NCBI GenBank assembly: GCA_934501115.1
Contig: CAKSTO010000004.1
Location: forward strand, 1 to 64,000
Origin: an uncultured Faecalibacterium sp.
GTDB taxonomy: Bacteria > Bacillota > Clostridia > Oscillospirales > Ruminococcaceae
Reading direction: 5' to 3'
DNA length: 64,000 nt
A program made the position numbers and the translations under genes. Numbering within the stretch: position 1 is the stretch's first letter; every line of letters begins with the position of its first letter. The notes under the pieces are model-generated. The model was not told the DNA's origin. It saw nothing but the letters and a program-made list of their open reading frames with translations, and searched no databases. Below, in pieces: positions 24,935-33,545 of this stretch.

Positions 24935-26227
24935 TCACAATCTGTCGGTGGAGATGTCACAAACTGCGGGCAGCGAGCAGGTAAAGCGGAACCACTTGTC
25001 CCTGCAGCTGACGGTATACTCTCCCCCGTATTTTGCCAGAACCTCCTGCACATTCACCAGACCCATGCCGTGGCCGCTCTCCCTTTTGGTGCTGCGCGGC
25101 AGCATTTCTTCTGTGACCTCCACGTCCTCCTGCACACGGTTGCGCACCGAGATCAGATACTCCCCCTGATTTTTGCGGATGCGCACATACACCTCCGGCG
25201 GCAGAGCCGTTGCCGCTGCACAGATCGCATTGTCCAGCAGATTTGACAGCACAATGACCATGTCTGTGCTGTCGAACGGCAGTTCTTTCAGGTCGCAGAG
25301 GTCGAAGTAGACATCCACGCCCTTTGCGGAGGCTTCCTCGTATTTTTTGCTGAGGATCGAATCCAGCAGCGGATTGTGGGTGTCCATGATCGTGGTTCCC
25401 GCTGCCACCGCCTTGCTGACACCTGCAATGTACTGCTGCGCACCGGCCAGATCTTTCTGATCCAGAAGCGCGGCCAGCGCCGTGATATGATGGGTAAACT
25501 CATGTGTCAGCCGTCGCTGCGCCGTGTAGGAATCCAGCAGGGCTTCGGCGCGTTGCCGCTCCAGCTGCGCACGGAAGCGGGAGCTTTGCCGCTGCACGAC
25601 CTGATCGTTGAACATTTGCACGATGCTGATATGCATCAGCACCGCTACCGTCAGACCCAGCGTCAGCAGCATGGTCAGCGGGGTGGCCGGCTGCTGCGTG
25701 CCCGTGACCATCAGCACGAGATTCAGAACCACCGCCACACAGGGGAAGAAGGACATCACCATCACCTGCAGTGGCTGCAGCATACATTTTTTGTTCCAGA
25801 TCCGCAAAAAATATGCCGCAGCGCTGCCCACTGCCAGATTTGCCGTGCAAAGCAAGACCAGACACACGGGAGCACGCCACGCCTCACCGGCAAGCACCCC
25901 TGTGAACCAGGAGTACGTGTAGTTGACCGTATTTTCCGTCAGCAGGCACATGATGCCGTTGATCAGGCAGGTGATGATCTTATCGACAAAGGTCCCGCCG
26001 AAAAAGCATACCGTGATCGCCAGAAAAAGCAGATTGAGCACGATGCTGAGCGGCGTGAAAAACGGGATGTGCATTGCCATGCCGAAGCCGCTCTGCACAA
26101 GGACGAGCAGCGCCGCCCACAGCACCGGCATGCGGAGCCTGCCTGTGCCCAGATAAGCATTTTCCACCATGATAAACGCCACCCACTGCGCTATGCAGAC
26201 CAGATGCCCCAACAGTTCCTCATTCAT
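24935..26227 (-). CDS. GHKL sensor histidine kinase (AgrC-like)
   Basis: A 430-residue membrane kinase. The N-terminal 190 residues hold about six membrane segments; a coiled linker (QRQSSRFRAQLERQRAEALL) leads to the GHKL kinase: H-box LTHEFTHHITAL, N-box LSNLLDNAICAA and G-box GHGMGLVNVQEV. ATG 26227 overlaps the stop of the response-regulator gene by 8 nt. No AgrD-like peptide gene or AgrB is adjacent, so the signal is unlikely to be a classical autoinducer encoded here. Confidence 0.9.
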   Translation of the reverse strand: MNEELLGHLVCIAQWVAFIMVENAYLGTGRLRMPVLWAALLVLVQSGFGMAMHIPFFTPLSIVLNLLFLAITVCFFGGTFVDKIITCLINGIMCLLTENTVNYTYSWFTGVLAGEAWRAPVCLVLLCTANLAVGSAAAYFLRIWNKKCMLQPLQVMVMSFFPCVAVVLNLVLMVTGTQQPATPLTMLLTLGLTVAVLMHISIVQMFNDQVVQRQSSRFRAQLERQRAEALLDSYTAQRRLTHEFTHHITALAALLDQKDLAGAQQYIAGVSKAVAAGTTIMDTHNPLLDSILSKKYEEASAKGVDVYFDLCDLKELPFDSTDMVIVLSNLLDNAICAAATALPPEVYVRIRKNQGEYLISVRNRVQEDVEVTEEMLPRSTKRESGHGMGLVNVQEVLAKYGGEYTVSCRDKWFRFTCSLPAVCDISTDRL

Positions 26228-26942
26228 CGGCAAACTGTCCTTTCCACTCCAGCCATGCACTGCGGATGCCCGCATAGCCGGATCGGCTCGCGTTGAGCAC
26301 CTCGCCGTTTCTCAGCTCTACCTTATAGTTGCAGATGCTGCACACATGCTGCAGGTTCACCACATCACTGCGATTGACCTGCAAAAAGCCGTTCTGAAAC
26401 AGCATTTCCGGCAGCTCTGCCAGTTTGCTGTAAAAAACGCAGATGGGCTTGCGGGCAACATCGCCGTAAATATTGATCTGGCGGCGGTCGCTCTCCAGAT
26501 AATAGATCTGATCCAGCGGGATCTCGCTGGCAGTGCGGTTATGATGCACGGTCAGAGTCCTGTTCCGATCTGTCATATCCGAAAGCAGCTCACTCAGGCA
26601 GCCGGGCAGTGTGCGGACGATATCTCGTTTGAGCAGGTAGCGGTAGGCGTTTACGGTATAGCCCTCCGGCGCAAACTCCAGATACGCGGACACATAGATC
26701 AGCCGCACTTCCGGGCTGCGCTTTTTCAGCTCCCGCCCCAGCGCAATGCCGTTGAGACCGGGCATATCCACATCCAGAAATGCCAGCTGATACCTGCCCA
26801 GTTCCGGCATTTGCAAGACCTGTTCTCCTCCGGTGCAGACAGCCGTCTGCACCGGGAGACCCCGGGCTTCCAAAAAATCCTTCACATACGCAGCGATCCT
26901 CTCGCCAAACGATGCATCGTCATCGCATATCAGGATATGCAT
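26220..26942 (-). CDS. LytTR-family response regulator
   Basis: A 240-residue regulator. Residues 1-115 are a receiver with the DD pair (ILICDDDAS), the phospho-acceptor in FLDVDMPGLNG and a conserved Lys in LLKRD; residues about 140-238 form a LytTR DNA-binding domain (IPLDQIYYLESDRRQINIY, then FLQVNRSDVVNLQHV). It is the cognate partner of the overlapping kinase and may be transcribed with the NSS transporter 82 nt upstream. Confidence 0.92.
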   Translation of the reverse strand: MHILICDDDASFGERIAAYVKDFLEARGLPVQTAVCTGGEQVLQMPELGRYQLAFLDVDMPGLNGIALGRELKKRSPEVRLIYVSAYLEFAPEGYTVNAYRYLLKRDIVRTLPGCLSELLSDMTDRNRTLTVHHNRTASEIPLDQIYYLESDRRQINIYGDVARKPICVFYSKLAELPEMLFQNGFLQVNRSDVVNLQHVCSICNYKVELRNGEVLNASRSGYAGIRSAWLEWKGQFADE

Positions 26943-26969
26943 CCTGCGCTCCTTTCTGCTGCAAACGGC

Positions 26970-26996
26970 TCTTCCCTTGTGGTAAGAGGAGCCGGA
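26970..26996 (-). terminator. Hairpin between NSS transporter and regulator genes
   Basis: GGCTC(C)TCTT pairs with AAGAGCC around a short loop and is followed only by GTTT, so it may attenuate rather than stop transcription into the two-component genes. Confidence 0.4.
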
Positions 26997-27024
26997 AAAG
27001 ACGGAGAGGGTTCTACCGTTTTAT

Positions 27025-28395
27025 TTACGCAAAAAACTTATCATAGATGCCGAACGCAAAGATGAACAGCACAATGACCGGCAGAACATAGGTCAGGTAG
27101 CCGCGCATCCAGTCGTGCATCTTGAGACCCGCACCGGTGTTGACTTCCTTTTTGTAGTTTTCCCAGCCCCAGCCGTATCTGCCGACACAGAACAGCAGAT
27201 ACACCAGAGACCCCAGCGGCAGGAACAGGTTGCTGACGAGGAAATCCTCAAAATCCAGCACAGCACCGCCAAACACGGCAAAGCCATCCCATGCCCAGAG
27301 GTTGTAGCCCAGCACGCAGGGCAGCGACAGGATCGTGATGAGCACAAAGTTGACCAGACTGGATCTCCTGCGGCTTGCGCCGGTCAGCTCCATCCCGCAG
27401 CAGATGATATTCTCGAACACGGCCAGCACCGTGGAGAGAGCGGCAAATGCCATGAACAGGAAGAACAGGCTGCCCCACAGACGCCCCAGTGCCATATTGG
27501 CAAAGATGTTGGGCAGGGTGATGAAGATCAGGCTGGGGCCGCTGGTCTGATCCACGTGATAGGTAAAGCAGGCCGGGAAAATGATGAGGCCTGCTGTGAT
27601 GGCCACAAAGGTATCCAGAATGACGATCCGCATCGACTCGCCCAGCAGGGAGTGTTCCTTGCCGATGTAGCTGCCAAAGATCGACATGGCGCCAATGCCC
27701 AGACTCAGTGTGAAAAATGCCTGATTCATGGCGGACACCAGCGTATTGACGATGCCAACTTCCTTCATGCGCTCAAAATCCGGCACGAGGAAAAAGCTCA
27801 GGCCTTCCTTTGCGCCATCCATGAACAGGCTGTTGACAGCCAGGATCACCATGATCACCAGCAGTGCGATCATCATGACCTTCGTCACACGCTCCAGCCC
27901 GTTCTGCAGGCCTTTTGCGCACACAAGGATTCCCAGCGCCACAACAAAGACCATCCAGAAGGCCATCACACCGGGGTCAGCCAGCATCTCGGTGAACCTG
28001 CCGGCCACCTGCTCCGCATTCAATCCGGACAGCCTGCCGGCGGCGGTCATGTAAAAATAGTGCAGCATCCAGCCTGCCACTGTGGTGTAGAACATCATCA
28101 GCAGATAACAGCCGATGAGGGTCAGGTAGCCGTGAATGTGCCACTTCTGCCCCGGCTTTTCCAGCGCCTGATAGGCGCGCACCGGGCTCTTGCGGGAAGC
28201 ACGACCCACCGCAAACTCCATCGTCATGATGGGCAGCCCCAAAATGACAAGAAAGATCAGATAAAACAGCACGAATGCACCGCCGCCGCCCTGTCCGGCG
28301 ATATAGGGGAACTTCCACACATTTCCGATGCCGATGGCGCAGCCCGCCGACAGCAAAATGAAGCCCATACGTGATTTCAGGGTTTCCCTCTCCAT
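27025..28395 (-). CDS. Sodium-dependent amino-acid transporter (NSS family)
   Basis: A 456-residue, about 11-helix symporter of the neurotransmitter:sodium family (LeuT/MhsT type), which imports amino acids such as tryptophan or other hydrophobic residues with Na+. The TM1 signature AGCAIGIGNVWKFPYI followed by GQGGGGAF is intact, and TM6 shows the broken-helix FFTLSLGIGAMSIFGSY (split). It lies upstream of a LytTR two-component system on the same strand. Confidence 0.93.
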   Translation of the reverse strand: MERETLKSRMGFILLSAGCAIGIGNVWKFPYIAGQGGGGAFVLFYLIFLVILGLPIMTMEFAVGRASRKSPVRAYQALEKPGQKWHIHGYLTLIGCYLLMMFYTTVAGWMLHYFYMTAAGRLSGLNAEQVAGRFTEMLADPGVMAFWMVFVVALGILVCAKGLQNGLERVTKVMMIALLVIMVILAVNSLFMDGAKEGLSFFLVPDFERMKEVGIVNTLVSAMNQAFFTLSLGIGAMSIFGSYIGKEHSLLGESMRIVILDTFVAITAGLIIFPACFTYHVDQTSGPSLIFITLPNIFANMALGRLWGSLFFLFMAFAALSTVLAVFENIICCGMELTGASRRRSSLVNFVLITILSLPCVLGYNLWAWDGFAVFGGAVLDFEDFLVSNLFLPLGSLVYLLFCVGRYGWGWENYKKEVNTGAGLKMHDWMRGYLTYVLPVIVLFIFAFGIYDKFFA

Positions 28396-28795
28396 GATTC
28401 AAAAAAACTCCTTATTTTCATACTGCTTCTGCCCGCCGCCAAACGACCGGGCGAGCGTCACTTTTGTATTATAACACAAATCCGCCCAAAGAACAGCGCC
28501 TCTTCAGAGAGATGAACTTTTGTTGTCAAAAGTTCCAGCTGTTTTTCCGACGTGCACAGCCCGTCCCTGCAAGAAACCATGATGCATTTTTTCTTGCAGG
28601 CACGAGCATTTTTTTTGCAGTCATCAAATCAAGGTCAATTTTGTTCACCTCAGAGATGAAGATGTGATACTTCTTCATCTCTGGATCTGTCGCTCCGGGC
28701 TGCAGGTTTGAAGAGAAAGCTGCAGCCGTACAGCCCACCCCAAAAAACAAAAAGAAGGAGCATCCGCAGATGTTCCCTCTTTTAAGATCCAATGC
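28396..28795. other. Intergenic region with several hairpins
   Basis: Three inverted repeats are visible: AACTTTTG/CAAAAGTT near 28512-28531, CCTGCAAGAAA/TTTCTTGCAGG near 28565-28610, and an 11-bp CAGAGATGAAG/CTTCATCTCTG at 28651-28683. No gene is supported. The NSS promoter should lie at the left edge and the rluB terminator at the right edge. Confidence 0.5.
28745..28776 (-). terminator. Terminator of rluB
   Basis: On the minus strand GGAACATC/GATGCTCC closes a small loop (28757-28776), followed by TTCTTTTTGTTTTTTG. Confidence 0.7.
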
Positions 28796-29629
28796 TTACT
28801 TTCGTTTTTTGGGGGCGGCACCCTTGCTGCCCACCGGCCCCCGGGGACGGCGCTCTGCAGCCTTGGACTGCAGGGCGGCGCTGCGGGTCTGGGCACGGCC
28901 TTTGGCCGCAGCAGCACGCAGACCGTTGATCTCGGCCTTGGTCAGCTCGCGGTAAGTGCCGGGCTTAAGCATCCCGAGCTTCACAACACCCTCAGCGTTG
29001 CGCTTCAGGCGCACGACCTCAAGCCCCACCGTCTCGCACATCCGGCGGATCTCACGGTTTTTGCCCTCCTTCAGCGTCATTTCCATGACGGTGCGGCCGG
29101 GCTCGTCCGTAACAACATTGATGGCGCAGGGCATGGTCTTGGTGCCATCGTCCAACACGACGCCGCTGCTCAGCTTGAGGATCTGGCTCTCGTCGGCGCG
29201 GGGCTGCACCGTAACGCGGTACAGTTTGGAGATGCCGCCCGACGGATGGGTGACAGCCTGCGCAAACGCGCCGTCATTTGTCATGAGCAGCAGACCCTCG
29301 CTGTCCTTGTCCAAACGCCCTACCGGGTACAGACGGGCAGGGATATCGCTGACCAGCTCCATGACCGTCTTGCGGCCAAGCTCATCACTGGCAGTGGTCA
29401 CATAGCCGCGGGGCTTGTACAGCGCCAGATAATACAGCTGCTGGTCTTTTTTGATGTAGATGCGTTCGTCGTCCACATGCAGCACATCGCGGTTGGGATC
29501 CATCTTATCGCCCACCTTGACAGGGTGGCCATTGACCTTGACGCGGCCCTCGGCGATGATCTGCTCTGCCGCACGCCGGGAGCAAAGCCCCTGCTCGGCC
29601 ATGATCTTCTGAATACGTTCTTCTGCCAT
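28796..29629 (-). CDS. rluB: 23S rRNA pseudouridine synthase B type
   Basis: A 277-residue RsuA/RluB-family enzyme. Residues 1-60 are an S4 RNA-binding domain (IQKIMAEQGLCSRRAAEQII, split); the catalytic domain carries the nucleophilic Asp in VGRLDKDSEGLLLMTNDG and the EGKNREIRRM motif. The last 35 residues are a basic, low-complexity tail (KKRK end), longer than usual. RluB normally modifies a uridine in helix 89 of 23S rRNA; RsuA cannot be ruled out but the KEGKNREIRRMC pattern favours RluB. Confidence 0.9.
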   Translation of the reverse strand: MAEERIQKIMAEQGLCSRRAAEQIIAEGRVKVNGHPVKVGDKMDPNRDVLHVDDERIYIKKDQQLYYLALYKPRGYVTTASDELGRKTVMELVSDIPARLYPVGRLDKDSEGLLLMTNDGAFAQAVTHPSGGISKLYRVTVQPRADESQILKLSSGVVLDDGTKTMPCAINVVTDEPGRTVMEMTLKEGKNREIRRMCETVGLEVVRLKRNAEGVVKLGMLKPGTYRELTKAEINGLRAAAAKGRAQTRSAALQSKAAERRPRGPVGSKGAAPKKRK

Positions 29630-29736
29630 AATTCAAACTCCTTGTGCGCCTCCCGGCGCTCAAATGCACGTTGGAACGTGCTCTATCAAAACTGCGGGTC
29701 GGAAGTCCGCAGTTACGGCTTGGGTTGACTCCTTCC

Positions 29737-29872
29737 ACCGCTGACGCGGTCCCCCTCCCTCGGAGAGGGAGGCCTTGGCATACTGGAAAGCTCTTCCTCT
29801 TCGCCAAAGGCTCCCTCTTTGAGACAGACTCCCCCGGTCGGGGGAGGTGGCACGAAGTGCCAGAAGGGGAAC
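29737..29872. repeat. C-family palindromic repeats
   Basis: Two units between rluB and gerW: CCCCCTCCCTCGGAGAGGGAGGCC with flanks CCACCGCTGACGCGG, and CTCCCCCGGTCGGGGGAGGTGGC near 29828-29852. Same palindrome type as at 14572 and 43989. Confidence 0.65.
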
Positions 29873-29904
29873 AGCTGGCATCGCGCAGCGATGACGGAAG
29901 GAGT

Positions 29905-30312
29905 TTACTGCTCAGCAGGAGCAGCAGGCTCTTCCATCTTCTCGTCCTTCTTGATGAGAGCGGCTACCTTATCCACCAGCTCAGGCAGCATGGTGAGGGC
30001 GCGGTCGATGGTGTTGGAGGTATCGGACAACTGGATGGTGCGCACACAGCCGTCCTTGACCACCAGAAATGCCACCGGCTGGATATTGACGCCCGCACCG
30101 GAGCCGCCGCCAAACAGATCTTTATTGGCAGTGTTCTTGCCGTTAAAGTCGGTGCCGCCGGATGCAAAGCCAAAGGAAACCTTGGACACCGGCAGGATGG
30201 TGGTACCGTCCTCGGTGGTAATGGGCTTGCCGATGATGGTGTTGGAGTCCACCATCTGGTGGATTTTCTCCATCGTAACGTTCATCAGACCCTGAATGGG
30301 ATGCTCAGCCAT
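29905..30312 (-). CDS. gerW: GerW/YtfJ family sporulation protein
   Basis: A 135-residue member of the YtfJ family, needed for germination in Bacillus. The core is complete: HPIQGLMNVTMEKIHQMVD, VSKVSFGFASGG, a GGGSGAGVNIQPVAFLVV glycine loop, and an acidic/Pro/Ala tail. AAAGGAGA is 8 nt from ATG 30312. It lies next to a DUF2953 gene, as ytfJ lies next to ytfI in B. subtilis. Confidence 0.9.
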   Translation of the reverse strand: MAEHPIQGLMNVTMEKIHQMVDSNTIIGKPITTEDGTTILPVSKVSFGFASGGTDFNGKNTANKDLFGGGSGAGVNIQPVAFLVVKDGCVRTIQLSDTSNTIDRALTMLPELVDKVAALIKKDEKMEEPAAPAEQ

Positions 30313-30387
30313 AAAACAGCTCTCCTTTATCATTTGATGCGGGCGCGCAGCCCGTTGCCTGCAGATACAGCTATAGTGTATCACATA

Positions 30388-31137
30388 TTACAGGAAAATG
30401 TCCAATACTTTTTTGTGCCAGAACTCGTAGAGCACCCGTGCCGCCGCGATCACGATGAACAGCGCCTGCGCACTCACCCGGCAGGACACCCTGTCCTCCA
30501 CGGCGGGCTGCTCACTGCCAAAATCCGGCAGGATGCGCAGCTCATCAAACTGCAGCCAGAGAAACTGATCCAGCACGCCCAGCAGCGGGTAGAGCCATGC
30601 CTGCAGCCTGCCGTAGCTGCGGGCTGCATCGGCGGGGTCGTCCCCGCGCACTCCCACGCGCACCTGTATTTTTGTGATGCGCAGTGCACCGAACACCGCC
30701 TTCGTCAGGGTGCCCGCACCCTTGAGCATCGTGCAGAGGATCTCCAGTGTGATCTTTGCCCTCTTGCGCGGTTCGGCAGTTTTTTTTGCTTTTTCAGCGT
30801 CAGCAGCAGCCTTTTTGCGGGCCTTTTCCGCGGCTCGTTTCCGCTTGCGCTCGGCGCGCCATGCAGCAAATTTCGCCTTCACCCTGCCAAAGCCTTTGGG
30901 CGGTTCCGGGTTTTCCGGCGCGGGCGGCGGCTCCGGCTTCGGGTACTGGAACACCGGGAATACGATGCCCAGTGCCCCGGCCTTTACGGTCAGAATGCCG
31001 TGCTCCCAGCACACATCCGCACAGAAAGGGCAGAGCAGCAAAACCGCCGCCAGGATCAGAACCGCCAGCAGCAGAATGCCGACGGCTTTCAGGACGAACA
31101 GCAGCACTGCACCCAGCACAGCAAAAAATGCTCCCAT
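30388..31137 (-). CDS. DUF2953 membrane protein (YtfI-like)
   Basis: A 249-residue protein with one or two N-terminal membrane segments (about 5-38), a long Lys/Arg/Ala-rich insertion (about 85-125) and a C-terminal domain with FGALRITKIQVRVGVRGDDPADAARSYG in pieces, the DUF2953 hallmark. It starts 3 nt after the scpB stop and precedes gerW, matching the conserved ytfI-ytfJ pairing of spore formers. Function unknown. Confidence 0.82.
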   Translation of the reverse strand: MGAFFAVLGAVLLFVLKAVGILLLAVLILAAVLLLCPFCADVCWEHGILTVKAGALGIVFPVFQYPKPEPPPAPENPEPPKGFGRVKAKFAAWRAERKRKRAAEKARKKAAADAEKAKKTAEPRKRAKITLEILCTMLKGAGTLTKAVFGALRITKIQVRVGVRGDDPADAARSYGRLQAWLYPLLGVLDQFLWLQFDELRILPDFGSEQPAVEDRVSCRVSAQALFIVIAAARVLYEFWHKKVLDIFL

Positions 31138-31140
31138 GGG

Positions 31141-31695
31141 TCAGCCCTCACTTTCTGCAGGCAGAACACCCGTTTCTTCTGTCCCCTGCCCATGCACCGG
31201 CGGCAGGTCGGCCAGACTGGAAAGACCAAACACTCTTAAAAAGGTATCCGTGGTGCGGAAGCTGACCGGTCTGCCCGGCAGGTCAAGGCGTCCGGCTTCC
31301 TCGATCAATCCTTTTTCCAGCAGACCGGACACGCTGGACGACGAGTCCACACCGCGCACCTGCTCAATGAATGCGCGGGACACCGGCTGGTTGTAGGCGA
31401 TCACGGTAAGCGTCTCCATCGCGGCAGGCCCCAGCGGAACGGCGCGGCGGCTGTCCAGCACGCGGCGCACGCAGTCTGCCCATTCGGTTTTTGTTGCAAG
31501 CTGCCAGTGGGTGTTCAGGTGTAACAGGCACAGGCCGCTGTCCTCTTTTGCATAGCGCTCCCGCAGGGCTTCCAGCGCACTTTCCACGCTGTACTGCGGC
31601 AGCTGCACCGCCTGCGCAAGCCTGTCGGCACCAATGGGTTCTCCACAGGCAAACAGCATGGCTTCCACGGCGGCACGGATCTGTTTCTGATTCAT
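31141..31695 (-). CDS. scpB: Segregation and condensation protein B
   Basis: A 184-residue winged-helix protein that forms the SMC-ScpAB condensin with ScpA and Smc. Visible motifs: AAVEAMLFACGEPI near the N-terminus and AMETLTVIAYNQPVSRAFIEQVRGV (split) in the middle, then VSGLLEKGLIEEAGR. Starts inside the scpA stop (4-nt overlap). Confidence 0.95.
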   Translation of the reverse strand: MNQKQIRAAVEAMLFACGEPIGADRLAQAVQLPQYSVESALEALRERYAKEDSGLCLLHLNTHWQLATKTEWADCVRRVLDSRRAVPLGPAAMETLTVIAYNQPVSRAFIEQVRGVDSSSSVSGLLEKGLIEEAGRLDLPGRPVSFRTTDTFLRVFGLSSLADLPPVHGQGTEETGVLPAESEG

Positions 31696-32420
31696 TCCTT
31701 CTCCTTATCACGTTGGATACGGCTCCGCTGCATGGTCAGGCGGCCTTCCCCATCCAGAGTCACGCGCCCGCCGCGCACCAGCTCCAGCAATGCCAGAAAG
31801 GTTGCAACGTTGGTGCTGCGGGTCTGCTGGCGGCTGAACAGCTGGCTCATTTTTGCCGCTGTTCCGCTGAGCAGGTGCCGCAGGATGTACACCACCCGGC
31901 TCGTAACAGACACCATCGGTGCCGTGACCAGCGGCTCAAACTGCTGCTGCGTAGGCTCCCGGCGCAGCTTTGTGCGGCCGCACAGAGCCGACCAGTAATC
32001 CGCCAGGATCTGTGGCGCATGGTGGAGCTGATAGGTGCTGTCGAACTCCATCTGCAGCGGTGCACGCACAAAAACCGGCGCAGCTTCAGCTTTTTCCCGC
32101 AAAAGGGCAGCCATGCGGCGGCACTGGTCATACTCGATCAGCTGGCCGGTGAACTCCTGCTTCATGCGCTCGCCCTCTTCACTGCGGGGAAGAAGCAGAT
32201 AGCTCTTCATCTCCACCAGACGCGCCGCCATCTCGATAAAGGCGCTGGCCGTCTCCGGGTCAGGGTCGGCCTGCTCCACGGTGCCGGTGTACTGGTCGAT
32301 GAGCTGTAGGATCGGGATGTTGTGCAGATCCATCTTATGCTTGGCCACAAGTGCCAGCAATAATTCCAGCGGGCCGTCAAAATCTTCCAGATGGAAGGTC
32401 ATCTCTTCTGCCACGGTCAC
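31692..32420 (-). CDS. scpA: Segregation and condensation protein A
   Basis: A 242-residue kleisin linking Smc heads. The N-terminal motif FHLEDFDGPLELLLALVAKHK and the central YLLLPRSEE are characteristic; the C-terminal winged helix (FLALLELVRGGRVTL) follows. A GTG at 32420 overlaps the M50 protease stop in a GTGA arrangement; an internal ATG six codons later is an alternative start. Confidence 0.95.
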   Translation of the reverse strand: MTVAEEMTFHLEDFDGPLELLLALVAKHKMDLHNIPILQLIDQYTGTVEQADPDPETASAFIEMAARLVEMKSYLLLPRSEEGERMKQEFTGQLIEYDQCRRMAALLREKAEAAPVFVRAPLQMEFDSTYQLHHAPQILADYWSALCGRTKLRREPTQQQFEPLVTAPMVSVTSRVVYILRHLLSGTAAKMSQLFSRQQTRSTNVATFLALLELVRGGRVTLDGEGRLTMQRSRIQRDKEKE

Positions 32421-33091
32421 ACCACCGTCCCCAAACCGGCGTAGTAGATCGAATACGCGATCCTGTCAATATAGCCGGTGCCTGCGCTCAGCAGATCCCA
32501 CACAATGTCGTTCAGATCGTACAGCGGGGTATCCAGCATCCCCATCCACACTGCCGCCAGCAGCGCGATCATGATGTAGCGCTCATATTTCATCAGGCCG
32601 AAGTAGATGCGCCGGGGCAGCAGCACCAGCAGGATGCGGCTGCCGTCCAGCGGAGGCACCGGGATGAGGTTGAACACGGCGAGGCTCACGTTCATCAGCA
32701 CAAGATACTGCAGGAACATGGCGATATAAATGGTGGCATCGTTCACCGGTGCCCAGTAGTACATGAGTTTCCATGCCACCATCCCCACATAGGCGAGGAT
32801 GATATTCGCTGCAGGGCCTGCCAGCGCAGTGAGCGCCATGCCCCACTTCGGATTTCTGAAATTGCGCGGATTCGTATTGACCGGCTTTGCCCAGCCAACG
32901 CCTGCAAATACCATGCACAGCGTACCCAGCAGGTCAAAGTGGGCAAACGGATTGAGCGACAGCCGCCCTTCCCGCTTGGCAGTAGGGTCGCCCAGCAGCC
33001 ACGCAGCCAGTGCATGTCCCGCTTCATGGAACGGGATGGCCACCAGCGCCACCAGTGCGCGGATGAGATAATAGATGCCCTGAGAGGTCAT
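32417..33091 (-). CDS. M50 family site-2-type metalloprotease
   Basis: A 224-residue multi-spanning membrane protease. The zinc site HEAGH is in IPFHEAGHALAAWLLGD near residue 25, and the second ligand region reads NLIPVPPLDGSR. Such YwhC-like proteins are often next to scpA in Firmicutes. ATG 33091 has only a weak site (AGGGAA); the frame extends upstream through a TATATA stretch that looks like a promoter, so earlier starts are unlikely. Confidence 0.9.
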   Translation of the reverse strand: MTSQGIYYLIRALVALVAIPFHEAGHALAAWLLGDPTAKREGRLSLNPFAHFDLLGTLCMVFAGVGWAKPVNTNPRNFRNPKWGMALTALAGPAANIILAYVGMVAWKLMYYWAPVNDATIYIAMFLQYLVLMNVSLAVFNLIPVPPLDGSRILLVLLPRRIYFGLMKYERYIMIALLAAVWMGMLDTPLYDLNDIVWDLLSAGTGYIDRIAYSIYYAGLGTVV

Positions 33092-33165
33092 TCGATGTTC
33101 CCTGCCTTTTTTCGTGATACCATATATAATACTATTTTTTGAGATTTTAGACAAGGGGTGTCCAG

Positions 33166-33400
33166 ACGATTTAAAATGATCTCCGCTTCGCTCTGATCAT
33201 TTCAGCGGAATTTTATTTTTAATTCGTGATTTGTCTACGAGTTGCGGCACCCAGCATTCGTTTCGTGCCTTGAACGGCACTCACGTCTTGCTGGCCACTG
33301 CCCCAACAGCTTCTCCCTGTTTCCGCCACTGGCGGCGGTCGTCGCCGTTGCAGCCTGCGGGCTGCTCCAAATCACATTTTCACACAAGGGGTCGTAACAA
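33166..33400 (+). repeat. Composite repeat locus 5 (single A unit split by B)
   Basis: A unit from ACGATTT at 33166; hairpin 1 pairs ATGATC with GATCAT. Hairpin 2 is split: outer stem GTGATTTG (33226-33233) pairs with CAAATCAC (33368-33375), inner stem GCAGCC pairs with GGCTGC around TGCG (33356-33359), and a B repeat lies between the two left-arm pieces. The unit ends near GGGGTCG at about 33394. No facing partner is found, unlike the other loci. Confidence 0.8.
33241..33352 (+). repeat. B repeat inserted in hairpin 2 of A unit
   Basis: 112 nt bounded by GTTGCGG at the left and CCGTTGCA at the right, matching 12350-12462 in inverse orientation. Internal features: CGTGCCTTGAACGGCAC hairpin and CCGCCACTGGCGG hairpin. 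Confidence 0.8.
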
Positions 33401-33464
33401 AAAACAGCATCTGAGTGCATCGGGGCAGTTTTCCAAAAAACCGCAATATTTTTTGAAAAAAGGC

Positions 33465-33493
33465 TTGCATTTTGCCCGGTAATCTGCTACAAT
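33465..33493 (+). promoter_or_regulatory. Promoter of rpmB
   Basis: TTGCAT (33465-33470), 17-nt spacer, TACAAT (33488-33493). Confidence 0.75.
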
Positions 33494-33545
33494 AGTCAAG
33501 CTGATTATTTTGATTCCTTACTTCACTGCAGGAGGTGCAAGTACC

